This document shows positions 8,484 through 17,437 of a stretch of 41,836 nucleotides of DNA, in pieces (the first letter of the stretch is position 1; every line of letters begins with the position of its first letter). Both the position numbers and the translations under genes were made by a program. The notes below the pieces were generated by a model. That model saw nothing but the letters and a program-made list of their open reading frames with translations, made no database searches and was not told the origin of the DNA. The DNA comes from Nonomuraea solani (GTDB lineage: Bacteria; Actinomycetota; Actinomycetes; Streptosporangiales; Streptosporangiaceae), in assembly GCF_900108335.1 (NCBI RefSeq), contig NZ_FNVT01000028.1, forward strand, positions 76,719-118,554, written 5' to 3'.

Positions 8484-9658
8484 CGCGGATAGCTCCTGGG
8501 GGCGATGCCGTTGAGGTGGTAGTTGCCGACGTCGTGCACTTTGGCGCGCCGCGGGTCGTGGACGGTGTGGGTGCGGGCGTTGCGCCAGTGCCGGTCCAGG
8601 TTGAGCGGGCGCAGCGCGGCACTGGCCCCGGCCAGCTCGAACCACTCGCCGGTCACCCGGTTGGCGGCCCGGTCGGCCTGCGCGCGGGCCGCGGCCATCG
8701 CGACGGCGGCCTCGCCGGCCAGACGCTCGAACTCCTCCGCGGCCGCCGCGCGGGCTCGGTCCACGGCGTCGCCCGCGCTCTCCAGCAGCGCCCTGGCGGC
8801 CCTGACCTGTACGGACAGCTCGCCGAAGAGCTGCACCACGACCGGGTCGTCGACGACCTTCTCCGCCTCGTTGCCCGGCCAGCCGCCCTTCCGGTACCCG
8901 CGCAGGAAGGCGGCGGCCTCGGCCAGCGCGCCCTCGGCGATGCCGGTGTCGATGGCGGCGTGGATGAGCAGCCCGAAGCTCCGGAACGTGCTCACCCCGT
9001 CCCGCCGCACCCGCATCACCCGGCCGGCGGGCACGTACACGTCGTCGAGCAGGACCGTGCCGCTGGCCGTCGTACGCTGCCCGATGCCGTCCCAGTCGTC
9101 CACGACGGTCAGCCCGGGCGCGTCGCGCGGCACGAAGGCGACACTGTGGGAGTCCTCGTCGAGCGCGGTCACCGGGATCCAGTGCGCGAACAGCGCGCCG
9201 GTCGAGTAGACCTTGCGCCCGGAGATCAGGTATCCGCCGGCGTGCGGGCGCAGCACCGCGCGCGAGCGGGTGCCGTCCGGCTCACGGGCGTCCACGGCGG
9301 CGTTGCCCAGGCGCCGTCCCTCCAGCACCTCCCGGTAGAAGAACGCCCGCAGCTCGGGGGTGCCGTGTTCGCGGAGCGAGTCGACGTACCAGAAGTGGTT
9401 CTGCGGGATCTGCCCGATGCTGCCGTCGGCCGCCGACAGCTCCCTGATCACGGCGCCGAGCGTGGCGGTGCGCACGCCCGCGCCGCCGTGCGCGGCGGGG
9501 ACGGTGATGGCGAGCAGGCCGCTCTCCGACAGTGCCTCGATCTCGGCGACCGGCAGGATCCGCCCGGCGTCGCGGCGGGCCGCGCCCTCGGCGAAGCTCC
9601 GGGCCAGCTCGCGGGCGGCCTCGACGGCCTCCTCATCGGTCTTGATCACATGTGTCAC
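8480..9658 (-). CDS. SfnB-family sulfur acquisition oxidoreductase (acyl-CoA dehydrogenase fold)
   Basis: A 392-residue flavoprotein of the acyl-CoA dehydrogenase fold in the SfnB/DszC branch. It shows ESGLLAITVPAAHGGAG, QIPQNHFWYVDSLREHG, SGRKVYSTGALFAHWIPV, GIGQRTTASGTV and a C-terminal LNLDRHWRNARTHTVHDP. Members are FMNH2-dependent oxygenases acting on organosulfur compounds rather than fatty-acid desaturases. The start is a GTG one base after the stop of the fused ATPase gene, implying translational coupling. It is one of three related flavoproteins in this island and pairs with the DszA-like enzyme downstream, as DszC and DszA do in desulfurisation pathways. Confidence 0.9.
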   Translation of the reverse strand: MTHVIKTDEEAVEAARELARSFAEGAARRDAGRILPVAEIEALSESGLLAITVPAAHGGAGVRTATLGAVIRELSAADGSIGQIPQNHFWYVDSLREHGTPELRAFFYREVLEGRRLGNAAVDAREPDGTRSRAVLRPHAGGYLISGRKVYSTGALFAHWIPVTALDEDSHSVAFVPRDAPGLTVVDDWDGIGQRTTASGTVLLDDVYVPAGRVMRVRRDGVSTFRSFGLLIHAAIDTGIAEGALAEAAAFLRGYRKGGWPGNEAEKVVDDPVVVQLFGELSVQVRAARALLESAGDAVDRARAAAAEEFERLAGEAAVAMAAARAQADRAANRVTGEWFELAGASAALRPLNLDRHWRNARTHTVHDPRRAKVHDVGNYHLNGIAPRSYPR

Positions 9659-9659
9659 G

Positions 9660-11201
9660 TCAGACCGCCGCCAATCTCGGGACCGCCGCCACCAGTTCCC
9701 GCGTGTACGGGTGCGCGGGCTCCTGGAAGACCGTCCCGACCGGGCCCTCCTCGACCACGCGGCCGTCCTTCATCACCAGGACCCGGTCGCACAGGTGGTG
9801 GACCACGCCCAGGTCGTGCGAGATGAACAGGTAGGCCACGCCCGTCTCCCGCTGCACGTCCTCCAGCAGGTCGAGCACCTGGGCCTGGACGGACACGTCG
9901 AGCGCGGAGACCGGCTCGTCGCAGACGATCACCGACGGCCCGGGGGCCAGCGCCCGCGCGATGGCGACCCGCTGCCGCTGCCCGCCGGACAGCCGCAGCG
10001 GCCGCCGGGCCAGATGCTCCTCGCCGAGCCCGACCAGTTCGAGCAGCTCGACGGAGCGCGCCCGCCGCCGCTCGCGCGGCACGTCAGCCACGGACAGCGC
10101 CTCGGCGAGCACCTTGGCCACGGTGTAGCGGGGGTCGAACGAGGCGAGGGTGTCCTGGTAGACGACCTGGACGTCCCGCTTCCGCCCGTTCACCGCCACG
10201 GTCCCGGTGTCGGGCGCCGTCAGTCCGAGCGCGATCCTGGCCGTGGTCGTCTTGCCCGAGCCCGACTCGCCGACGATGCCGAGGGTCTCGGCCGCGCGCA
10301 GGGTGAACGACACGTCCTGTACGGCGGCCCGGCCACCGAAGGACTTGCCGATCCCCTCGGCCCGGACGACGACCTCGCCGGGAGCGCGCCGGGGCCCGGC
10401 CGGAGCGGCGCCGGAGAGCCTGGTGCCCTTGGTGTGCTCGGCCGGGATCGCCCGGAGCAACTGCTTGGTGTAGTCGTGCTCGGGCTCGGCCAGCACCCGC
10501 CGGGTGGGCCCGTGCTCGACGATCACGCCGTCCTTCATCACCGCCACCCGGTCGGCCAGCCGGGCGACCACCGCGAGGTCGTGGCTGATCACCAGCAGCG
10601 ACCTGCCCTGGCCCTTGATCGAGGCGAGCAGGTCCAGCACCTGCGCCTGGATCGTGACGTCCAGGGCGGTGGTGGGCTCGTCGGCGACGACCAGCTCGGG
10701 ATCGGCGGCGAGCGCGGTGGCGATCAGCGCCCGCTGGCGCAGCCCGCCGGACAGCTCGTGCGGAAGCTGCGCGGCCCGCAGCTCGGGCTCCGGCACGCCG
10801 GCTGAGGCGAGCAGTTCGATCACCCGGGCCCGGCGGGAGGGTCCGGAAAGGCCGGTGTGGGCGGCCAGGACCTCCTCGATCTCCTTGCCGACCTTGCGCA
10901 GCGGGTCCAGCGACACCAGGGCGTCCTGGAGCACGAACCCGATCCTGCCGCCGCGCAGCCGCCGCCAGGCGCGCTCGCGCAGCCCGGTCAGGTCCTGCCC
11001 GGCGAAGGTCAGCTCACCGGCGCTGACTCGCGCGCCCTCGCCGGTGAGGCCGACCAGTGTGCGGGCGGTGACGCTCTTGCCCGAGCCGGACTCTCCGACC
11101 AGGGCCAGGCACTCCCCCGCCCCGATCTCGAACGACACTCCGCGCACGACCTGCGCCGCCCCGAAGGCGACGCGCAGGTCGTCCACCTTGACGACGCTCA
11201 C
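9660..11201 (-). CDS. fused dipeptide/glutathione-type ABC transporter ATPase (two nucleotide-binding domains)
   Basis: A 513-residue protein with two complete ABC ATPase domains in tandem, as in GsiA or fused DppD-DppF. The first has Walker A GESGSGKS, signature LSGGLRQR and Walker B LVVADEPTTALDV; the second has GESGSGKT, LSGGQRQR and VIVCDEPVSALDV. The GTG at 11201 was chosen over the longer frame because GGGAGG precedes it and it overlaps the stop of the permease gene as GTGA. It should energise import through the two permeases encoded just upstream. Context suggests the cargo is a sulfur-containing compound rather than ordinary peptides. Confidence 0.92.
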   Translation of the reverse strand: MSVVKVDDLRVAFGAAQVVRGVSFEIGAGECLALVGESGSGKSVTARTLVGLTGEGARVSAGELTFAGQDLTGLRERAWRRLRGGRIGFVLQDALVSLDPLRKVGKEIEEVLAAHTGLSGPSRRARVIELLASAGVPEPELRAAQLPHELSGGLRQRALIATALAADPELVVADEPTTALDVTIQAQVLDLLASIKGQGRSLLVISHDLAVVARLADRVAVMKDGVIVEHGPTRRVLAEPEHDYTKQLLRAIPAEHTKGTRLSGAAPAGPRRAPGEVVVRAEGIGKSFGGRAAVQDVSFTLRAAETLGIVGESGSGKTTTARIALGLTAPDTGTVAVNGRKRDVQVVYQDTLASFDPRYTVAKVLAEALSVADVPRERRRARSVELLELVGLGEEHLARRPLRLSGGQRQRVAIARALAPGPSVIVCDEPVSALDVSVQAQVLDLLEDVQRETGVAYLFISHDLGVVHHLCDRVLVMKDGRVVEEGPVGTVFQEPAHPYTRELVAAVPRLAAV

Positions 11202-12001
11202 CAGGTCCTCCCTTCCGATCGCAATCTGAGTGCCCGGCCGACCACGGTCACACTGATCACCGTCAGCGTGATCGCCGCGCCCGGGAAGACGCCGTACCAC
11301 CAGGCACGCGAGATGAAGTTGCGGGCGGTGGACAACATGGAGCCCCATTCGGGTTCCGGCGGCGGTGTGCCGAGCCCGAGGAAGCTCAGCGCGGAGCCCG
11401 CCACGAGGGCGGTGCCGACGCCGATGGTGGCCAGGATCAGCACCGGTTTGACCGCGTTCGGCAGCACGTGCCGCAGGATCACGCGGGGCGCGGACAGCCC
11501 CAGCGCGTACGCCGCCTCGACGTAGCTCGACCTGCGCACCGCGAGCGTCTGCGCGCGCACCAGGCGGGCGTAGCCGGGGATGTTGGCCACGCCGATGGCG
11601 ATCACGGCGTTCGTGGTGCCGCCGCCGGCCACGGTGATGACCACGAGCGCCAGCAGCAGTTCGGGGAAGGCGAGCCCGATGTCGGACAGCCGCATGATGA
11701 CGTTCTCGACGATCCGGTTGCCCAGCCCGGCGGCCAGTCCCAGCAGCCCGCCGAAGAGCAGCGCGACGGCGATCGCGCCGAAGCCGAGGAGCAGCGAGGT
11801 CCGGGTCCCGTGCACGATGCGGGCCAGCACGTCCCTGCCGTTCTCGTCGGTGCCCAGCAGGTGCTCGGCGCTGGGCGGCCGGAGCGTCTGCCCGCTGTCC
11901 ACGGCCAGCGGATCGTGGCCGCTCAGCAGACCGGGTACGAGGGCGGCCAGCACGAGCACGGCCAGGACGGCGACGGCCAGGTAGAGGCCGAGACGCTTCA
12001 C
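11198..12001 (-). CDS. ABC transporter permease, DppC/GsiD type
   Basis: A 267-residue membrane protein of the oligopeptide-permease C family. It opens with one hydrophobic anchor, then HLLGTDENGRDVLARIVHGTRTSL, the classic DppC/OppC segment, and later the EAA loop EAAYALGLSAPRVILRHVLPN, ending with SFLGLGTPPPEPEWGSML. The GTG at 12001 follows AAGGAGG and overlaps the stop of the DppB-like gene as GTGA; a much longer upstream frame is out-of-frame shadow. It pairs with the DppB-like permease to form the membrane channel. Confidence 0.93.
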   Translation of the reverse strand: MKRLGLYLAVAVLAVLVLAALVPGLLSGHDPLAVDSGQTLRPPSAEHLLGTDENGRDVLARIVHGTRTSLLLGFGAIAVALLFGGLLGLAAGLGNRIVENVIMRLSDIGLAFPELLLALVVITVAGGGTTNAVIAIGVANIPGYARLVRAQTLAVRRSSYVEAAYALGLSAPRVILRHVLPNAVKPVLILATIGVGTALVAGSALSFLGLGTPPPEPEWGSMLSTARNFISRAWWYGVFPGAAITLTVISVTVVGRALRLRSEGRTW

Positions 12002-12933
12002 GCGGCCTCCTTCAGCCGGGGATCGATGACCAGGTAGAGCAGGTCCACCACGAGGTTGACCAGCACGTAGACCAGGGCGGACAGCAGCACGACGCCGAGC
12101 ACGACCGGCAGGTCCTTGGCGTTGACCGCGGAGACCAGCAGGCGGCCGATGCCCTGCCGGGTGAAGAGCGTCTCGGTGATGACGGCGCCGCCGAGCAGCG
12201 CGCCCACCCAGTAGCCGGTCATGGTGACGAGCGGGGTCAGGGCGTGCCGGAGCGCGTGCCGCAGCCGTACGGTCGTCTCGCCCAGCCCGCGGGCGCGGGC
12301 GCTGACGATGAACGGCTCGTCCAGCACCTCCTCCAGCGCCTCGCGCAGCACGTGGCCGAGCACGCCCGCGATCGGCAGCGCCAGGCAGAGCGCGGGCAGC
12401 ACCAGGGAGGCCAGGCCGTGGCTGCCGGTCGCCGGGAACAGCCGCAGCCCGAAGGAGAAGACGGTCAGCAGCACGATGCCCAGCCAGAACGTCGGCGTCG
12501 AGGCGACCAGCAACTCCGCCCCCGAGGCCAGGCCGCGTAGCCAGCGCCGCCGCTTGGCGGTGGCCAGCGCGACGGTGACGGCCAGGACGAGCCCGACCAC
12601 GGCGGCGGCCAGCGCCAGTTCGAGGGTGGCGGCGGCCTGCTCGCCGATGGCCTGGGTGACCGGGGTGTGCAGGCGGTAGGAGGTGCCGAAGTCGCCGGTC
12701 ACGATGCGGCCCAGGTGGGCCGCGTACTGGACGTACCAGGGCCGGTCGAGGCCGTATTCGGCGGTGACCTGGGCGAGCACCTCGGGGGTGGGCGCGGCGC
12801 CCTCCCCGCCGATGATGGCGTCGGCGGGGTCGCCCGGCGTGAAGTGCACCACCAGGAAGGTCAGGGTGGCCGCGCCCCACAGCACGCCGGCCCCGGCCAG
12901 CAGCCGCCAGCCGATGAATCTCAGGGTCGTCAT
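11998..12933 (-). CDS. ABC transporter permease, DppB/GsiC type
   Basis: A 311-residue membrane protein of the oligopeptide-permease B family. Landmarks are the N-terminal FIGWRLLAGAGVLWGAATLTFLVVHFTPGDPAD, GLDRPWYVQYAAHLGRI, FGTSYRLHTPV and the EAA-type region SARARGLGETTVRLRHALRHAL, with six predicted membrane spans. The start overlaps the stop of the upstream binding-protein gene as ATGA. It forms the channel with the DppC-like subunit. Confidence 0.93.
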   Translation of the reverse strand: MTTLRFIGWRLLAGAGVLWGAATLTFLVVHFTPGDPADAIIGGEGAAPTPEVLAQVTAEYGLDRPWYVQYAAHLGRIVTGDFGTSYRLHTPVTQAIGEQAAATLELALAAAVVGLVLAVTVALATAKRRRWLRGLASGAELLVASTPTFWLGIVLLTVFSFGLRLFPATGSHGLASLVLPALCLALPIAGVLGHVLREALEEVLDEPFIVSARARGLGETTVRLRHALRHALTPLVTMTGYWVGALLGGAVITETLFTRQGIGRLLVSAVNAKDLPVVLGVVLLSALVYVLVNLVVDLLYLVIDPRLKEAA

Positions 12934-14534
12934 TCGTCCAGCCAGGTGTCGTAGAAGTACGGCGACGGGTAGGCGGGCGTGAAGGCCAGGTCACGGACCT
13001 TCTTCTGGTACGAGACGGGCCGCGGGTCGTCGTAGAACGGGATGGCGGGCGCCAGCTCCAGCAGCCTGGCCTGCGCCTGGTTGTACAGCTCCGCCGGCTC
13101 CGCGGACTCCCTGGCCCGCTCCAGCAGGTCGTCGAGCCTGGGGTCGGACAGGCGGGCGACGTTCTGGCCGCGCCGCTTGTCGGTGGTGATGTTCTTCGAG
13201 GAGTACTGGATCCACAGCACGTCGGGCGTGTTGGTGGCCCAGAGGCCGGAGGTCAGGTCGTAGTCGCCCTTGACGTTCCGGTCGGTGAGCTCCTGCTCGG
13301 GCGGCGTCTGGATCTGGATGTCCAGGCCGATCTTCCGGGCGGCGGCCTGCGTCTGGACGGCGATCTGCATGCGCTGGGCGGGGAAGTTCGCCGCGATGGG
13401 GAAGTACGCGGTCAGCCTCTTGCCGTTCTTGAGCCGGATGCCGTCCTTGTCCTTCTCCATCCAGCCGGCCTCGTCCAGCAATTTGCTCGCCTTCGCCGGA
13501 TCGTGGGCGATGGTGCCCGCCAGGCCCTTGGCGTAGCCGGGTGTGGAGGTGGTGACGAAGCCCTGCGCCACCTGGTACTGGCCGAACGAGATGCCCTTGA
13601 TGATCGACTCGCGGTCCACGGCGGCCAGCAGCGCCTGGCGCACCTTGACGTCGTCGAACGGGGCGCGCGAGGTGTTCAGCCAGAACGCCATCGGGTGTCC
13701 CGGCCTGACCACGCTGAGGAAGCCGAGGTCGGGGTTGGCCTTGACGTCCTCGACGTTCTGCGGCGGCGTGAAGTCGATCGCGTGCACCTCGCCGGCGGCC
13801 AGCGCGTTGTAGCGGGTGGCGTCCTCGGTGAGGAAGCGGATCTCCAGCTTCTCCAGATACGCGGGCCCGGTGTGCTTGGCGCTCTTCGGGCCCCAGTTGT
13901 AGTCGGGGTTGCGGTGGTAGGTGACGCTCTGGCCCTTGGTCCACTTGTCGAAGATGAACGGGCCGGAGCCGATCGGGTGCTCGCAGATGCTCTGCGGGGC
14001 CTCCTTGATCTGCTTGGGCGAGATCATGCCGAGGTAGCCCTGGGCGAGGATGTCGAGGAACGGCGCGTACGGCGACGACAGCCGGACTTCGAGCGTGTGG
14101 TCGTCGACGACCTTGGCGTCCTTGTACGGCGCGATGTACGCCGCCGCCAGCGGTGACTTGGTCGCCGGGTCCTTCATGTGCTCGAAGTTGACCTTCAGCG
14201 CCTCGGCGTTCCAGACCGCCCCGTCATGAAATTTCACGCCCTGCCGCAGCTTGAACGTATATTTCAGGCCATCGTCGGAGATCTTCCAACTGTCCGCCAG
14301 CCACGGCTGGATCGTGCCGTCGGCGTCGAACCACACCAGCGAGTCGGCCACCGGCACCGTCGTCACCGGGCCGTCGGAGCTGGAGTTGCCGTGCGGGTCG
14401 AGGCACGGCGGCTCCTGCCCGTTCTCGCCCAGGACCAGCGTTCCGCCGGACTTGGTGGCGCGGGTGCTCGCGGGCGCCGTACCGCATCCGGCGAGCAGCA
14501 GCGCGGCGGCGAGAACGGCGAGTGTCTTCGTCAT
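12930..14534 (-). CDS. ABC transporter substrate-binding lipoprotein, SBP_bac_5 family (first copy)
   Basis: A 534-residue extracellular family 5 solute-binding protein. The signal peptide ends in the lipobox LLAGC with lipidation cysteine C17. Family features include GGTLVLGENGQEPPCLDP near the mature N-terminus, the YTFKLRQGVKFHDGAVWNAEALKVNFEHM segment and HPIGSGPFIFDKW. It is a close paralogue of the binding protein encoded just upstream, and the 3-base gap between them suggests tandem duplication. It should deliver substrate to the DppBC-like permease. The ECHPIG-type Cys in the binding lobe (SICEHPIGSGPF) is shared by both copies. Confidence 0.93.
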   Translation of the reverse strand: MTKTLAVLAAALLLAGCGTAPASTRATKSGGTLVLGENGQEPPCLDPHGNSSSDGPVTTVPVADSLVWFDADGTIQPWLADSWKISDDGLKYTFKLRQGVKFHDGAVWNAEALKVNFEHMKDPATKSPLAAAYIAPYKDAKVVDDHTLEVRLSSPYAPFLDILAQGYLGMISPKQIKEAPQSICEHPIGSGPFIFDKWTKGQSVTYHRNPDYNWGPKSAKHTGPAYLEKLEIRFLTEDATRYNALAAGEVHAIDFTPPQNVEDVKANPDLGFLSVVRPGHPMAFWLNTSRAPFDDVKVRQALLAAVDRESIIKGISFGQYQVAQGFVTTSTPGYAKGLAGTIAHDPAKASKLLDEAGWMEKDKDGIRLKNGKRLTAYFPIAANFPAQRMQIAVQTQAAARKIGLDIQIQTPPEQELTDRNVKGDYDLTSGLWATNTPDVLWIQYSSKNITTDKRRGQNVARLSDPRLDDLLERARESAEPAELYNQAQARLLELAPAIPFYDDPRPVSYQKKVRDLAFTPAYPSPYFYDTWLDE

Positions 14535-14537
14535 GTG

Positions 14538-16163
14538 TCAGCTCACCCAGGTGTCGTGGAAGGTGACCGCGCCATAGGCGTAGTCCCAGGTCAGGCCGTG
14601 CACCGTCTTCTGCGAGGAGACGAGGCTGGGGCGGTTGTAGAGCGGGATGGCGGGCGCGAGCTCGATCAGCCGTTCCTGCGCCCGGCCGTAGATGGCGGCG
14701 CGTTCGGTGGCGTCGGTGCTCTTCCTGGCCTGTTCCAGCAGCTTGTCGATCTGGTCGTCGTCGAGCCTGGTGGTGTTCTGGCCGCGCCGCTCGGCGGTGG
14801 TGATGTTGCCGGAGGCGTACTGGATCCACAGCACGTCGGCCGTGTTGGTGGTCCAGATGCCGGCGGACACGTCGAAGTCGCCCTTCGACGTGCGGTCGGA
14901 CGAGACCTGCGCCGTGACGTTCTCGATCTTGAGCTCGATGCCCGCCTTGGCGGCGGCGGCCTGGGCCTGGACCAGGATCTGCGTGTTCTGGGGGTTCACT
15001 CCCGTGTCGAGGGCGGTGGCGGTCAGCCGTTCGCCGTTCTTGACGCGGATGCCGTCCTTGTCCTTGGCCGTCCAGCCGGCCTCGTCCAGGAGCGTGTTCG
15101 CCTTGGCGGGGTCGTAGGAGATCCGGCCCGCTTCGGCGTGGTCGGGGGTAGAGGGGGTGACGAAGCCGGTGGCGAGCTTCCACTGGCCGAACGAGACGCT
15201 GTCGATGATCGCCTTGCGGTCCACGGCGAGCGTGAGCGCCTGGCGGACCTTCGCGTCGCCGAAGGGGGCGCGGCCGGTGTTGAGCCACACCGAGAACGGG
15301 TGGCCTGGCCGGTCGATGGTGGCGAAGGCCAGGTCGGGGTTGGCCTTGACGTCCTCGACGCTGGCCGGCGGGGTGTTGTCGATCACGTTGACCTCGCCGG
15401 AGAGCAGCGCGTTGTAGCGGGTCGCGTCCTCGGCCAGGAACCGGATCTCCAGGCGGTCCAGGTAGGCCGGCCCTGAGCGTCCGGCCGGCCCCCAGGCGTA
15501 GCCGGGGTTCTTGCGGTAGGTGATGCTCTGGCCCTTGGTCCACTTGTCGAACACGAACGGCCCGGAGCCGACCGGGTGCTCGCAGGTGCTCGCCGGGCTC
15601 TCCTTGAGCTGCTTGGGCGAGATCATGGCCAGGTACGACTGCGCGAGCACGTTCAGAAACGCCGAATACGGCGAGGTCAGGCGCACTTCGAGGGTCCTGG
15701 CGTCCACGACCTTGGCGTCCTTGTACGGCGCGATGTAGGCGGCGGCCAGCGGCGACTTGGTGGCCGGGTCGCGCATGTGGTCGAGGTTGGCCTTGAGCGC
15801 CTCGGCGTCCCACACCGCCCCGTCGTGGAACGTCACGCCCTCGCGCAGGGTGAACGTGTAGGTCAGGCCGTCGTCCGAGACCTTCCACGCGGACGCCAGC
15901 CAGGGCTTGAGATCGCCCTCGGCGTCCTGCCACAGCAGCGAGTCGAAGATCGGGCGGCCCACGACCGTGGTGTTGGTGGTCGAGAGCTGGTGCGGGTCGA
16001 GGCAGGCGGGCTCGTCGCCGTTCTCGCCCAGCACGAGCGTGCCTCCGGACTTGGGCGTACCGGTCGCGGCGGGGGTGCCCACGGTGTCAGAACCGCAGGC
16101 GACCAGCGCGAACGTTGACAGGGCCAAGACCGTGGCGAGCGGCAGTTTCGAGCGGTTGAGCAT
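14538..16163 (-). CDS. ABC transporter substrate-binding lipoprotein, SBP_bac_5 family (second copy)
   Basis: A 541-residue solute-binding lipoprotein, first gene of the minus-strand sulfur operon. The lipobox is LVAC with C23. It shares long blocks with the next gene product, including SGGTLVLGENG, FHDGAVW, KSPLAAAYIAPYKDAKVVD and WTTNTADVLWIQYAS, so the two arose by duplication. AGAGGA lies 6 bases before the ATG. Two binding proteins feeding one permease would widen the range of compounds imported; which organosulfur compounds they bind cannot be told from sequence. Confidence 0.93.
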   Translation of the reverse strand: MLNRSKLPLATVLALSTFALVACGSDTVGTPAATGTPKSGGTLVLGENGDEPACLDPHQLSTTNTTVVGRPIFDSLLWQDAEGDLKPWLASAWKVSDDGLTYTFTLREGVTFHDGAVWDAEALKANLDHMRDPATKSPLAAAYIAPYKDAKVVDARTLEVRLTSPYSAFLNVLAQSYLAMISPKQLKESPASTCEHPVGSGPFVFDKWTKGQSITYRKNPGYAWGPAGRSGPAYLDRLEIRFLAEDATRYNALLSGEVNVIDNTPPASVEDVKANPDLAFATIDRPGHPFSVWLNTGRAPFGDAKVRQALTLAVDRKAIIDSVSFGQWKLATGFVTPSTPDHAEAGRISYDPAKANTLLDEAGWTAKDKDGIRVKNGERLTATALDTGVNPQNTQILVQAQAAAAKAGIELKIENVTAQVSSDRTSKGDFDVSAGIWTTNTADVLWIQYASGNITTAERRGQNTTRLDDDQIDKLLEQARKSTDATERAAIYGRAQERLIELAPAIPLYNRPSLVSSQKTVHGLTWDYAYGAVTFHDTWVS

Positions 16164-16181
16164 GGAAGTCCTCTAAACAGG

Positions 16182-16224
16182 TATTGCCTACCGACATTGT
16201 AGGGATTACGGTGAACCATAACGT
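16182..16224. promoter_or_regulatory. divergent promoter/operator region of the two sulfur operons
   Basis: The 84-base gap between the divergent sulfur operons holds the dyad CCTAC-N7-GTAGG (16187-16203). It overlaps a minus-strand -10 candidate TACAAT (bases 16196-16201) and lies against a plus-strand pair TTGTAG (16197-16202) and TAACGT (16219-16224), spacing 16. The 14-mer TATTGCCTACCGAC at 16182 recurs nearly unchanged upstream of the flavoprotein gene at 25268. One regulator could control both operons. Promoter boxes are read by eye. Confidence 0.45.
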
Positions 16225-16247
16225 AACACGCAGAACGGACGAAACAC

Positions 16248-17429
16248 ATGACCCACGTGATCGCCGACGACGCCGAGGCGTTGACGGCGGCCCGCGACCT
16301 CGCCGGTGAGCTCGCGGCCGAGGCGGCGATCCGCGACGCCGAGCGCCGCCTGCCCGGCCCGGAGCTGGACCGGCTGTCGGCAGGCGGCCTGCTCGCGATC
16401 ACCGTCCCCCGCGAGTACGGCGGCGCCGACGTCTCGGCGCGCACCGTCGCCGAGGTGTTCAGGCTGCTGGCCGCCGCCGACCCCAACATCGCGCAGATCC
16501 CGCAGAGCCACTTCGTGTACATCAACGTGCTGCGCCGGCAGGGCACGCCTGACCAGCGCACATTCTTCTTCGCCGAGGTCCTGGACGGCAGGCGGTTCGG
16601 CAACGCGCAGTCGGAGGCGGGCACCAGGCACGTCCAGGACTACCGGACGTCGCTGGTCGCCGCCCCCGGCGGCGGATTCCTGCTGAACGGCGTCAAGCAC
16701 TACAGCACCGGCGCCCTGTTCGCCGACTGGATCCCGGTCCTGGCCCGGCGCGAGGACGAGACGCTGCACGTGGCGTACGTGCCGCGCGACGCCCCCGGCC
16801 TGACGGTCGTCGACGACTGGAACGGCATGGGCCAGCGCACCACCGCCAGCGGCACCGTCCGCCTGGAAGACGTCGCCGTGCCCGCGGACCGGGTGGTCCC
16901 GCACCACCTGACGTTCCAGGGGCCGCAGTTGCACGGCGCGTTCGCGCAGCTCCTGCACGCGGCGATCGACGTGGGCATCGCCGGAGGCGCCCTGGAGGAG
17001 GCCGTCGCCTTCGTGCGTACCAAGGCCAGGCCGTGGTTCGAGAGCGGGCAGGAGCGCGCGGCCGACGACCCGCTCGTCCTCCAGCGGGCCGGGGAGCTGG
17101 CCGTCAAGGTGCGGGCCGCCGAGGCGCTGCTCGACGCGGCGGGCGCGGCCGTGGACGCCGCCCGCGCGGACCTGACCGACGAGTCGGCCGCCGCCGCCTC
17201 GATCGCGGTGGCCACCGCCAAGGCGTTCGCCGACCCGGTGGCCGTCGAGCTGGGCAACGCGATCTTCGAGCTGGGCGGCACCCGTTCCAGCCTCGACGGG
17301 CTCAACCTGCACCGCCACTGGCGTAACGCCCGTACCCACACCCTGCACGACCCGGCCCGCTGGAAGATCCAGCACATCGGCCGCTACGTACTGAACGGCC
17401 AGCCGCCGCCCCGGCACGGCCTGCTTTAG
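16248..17429 (+). CDS. SfnB-family sulfur acquisition oxidoreductase (acyl-CoA dehydrogenase fold)
   Basis: A 393-residue flavoprotein closely related to the product of the 8480-9658 gene. It has SAGGLLAITVPREYGGAD, DPNIAQIPQSHFVYINVLRRQG, NGVKHYSTGALFADWIPV, GMGQRTTASGTVRL and the C-terminal LNLHRHWRNARTHTLHDPARWK. The family performs FMNH2-dependent oxygenation in organosulfur use (SfnB in dimethylsulfone metabolism, DszC in dibenzothiophene desulfurisation). It opens the plus-strand sulfur operon, 8 bases before ssuD. The ribosome-binding site before its ATG is weak. Confidence 0.9.
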   Translation: MTHVIADDAEALTAARDLAGELAAEAAIRDAERRLPGPELDRLSAGGLLAITVPREYGGADVSARTVAEVFRLLAAADPNIAQIPQSHFVYINVLRRQGTPDQRTFFFAEVLDGRRFGNAQSEAGTRHVQDYRTSLVAAPGGGFLLNGVKHYSTGALFADWIPVLARREDETLHVAYVPRDAPGLTVVDDWNGMGQRTTASGTVRLEDVAVPADRVVPHHLTFQGPQLHGAFAQLLHAAIDVGIAGGALEEAVAFVRTKARPWFESGQERAADDPLVLQRAGELAVKVRAAEALLDAAGAAVDAARADLTDESAAAASIAVATAKAFADPVAVELGNAIFELGGTRSSLDGLNLHRHWRNARTHTLHDPARWKIQHIGRYVLNGQPPPRHGLL

Positions 17430-17437
17430 GAGAAACG

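Noticed and set aside
8480..9658. Annotation as a fatty-acid acyl-CoA dehydrogenase
   Set aside because: The sequence and context fit the SfnB/DszC oxygenase branch, next to a DszA-like enzyme and without any beta-oxidation gene nearby.
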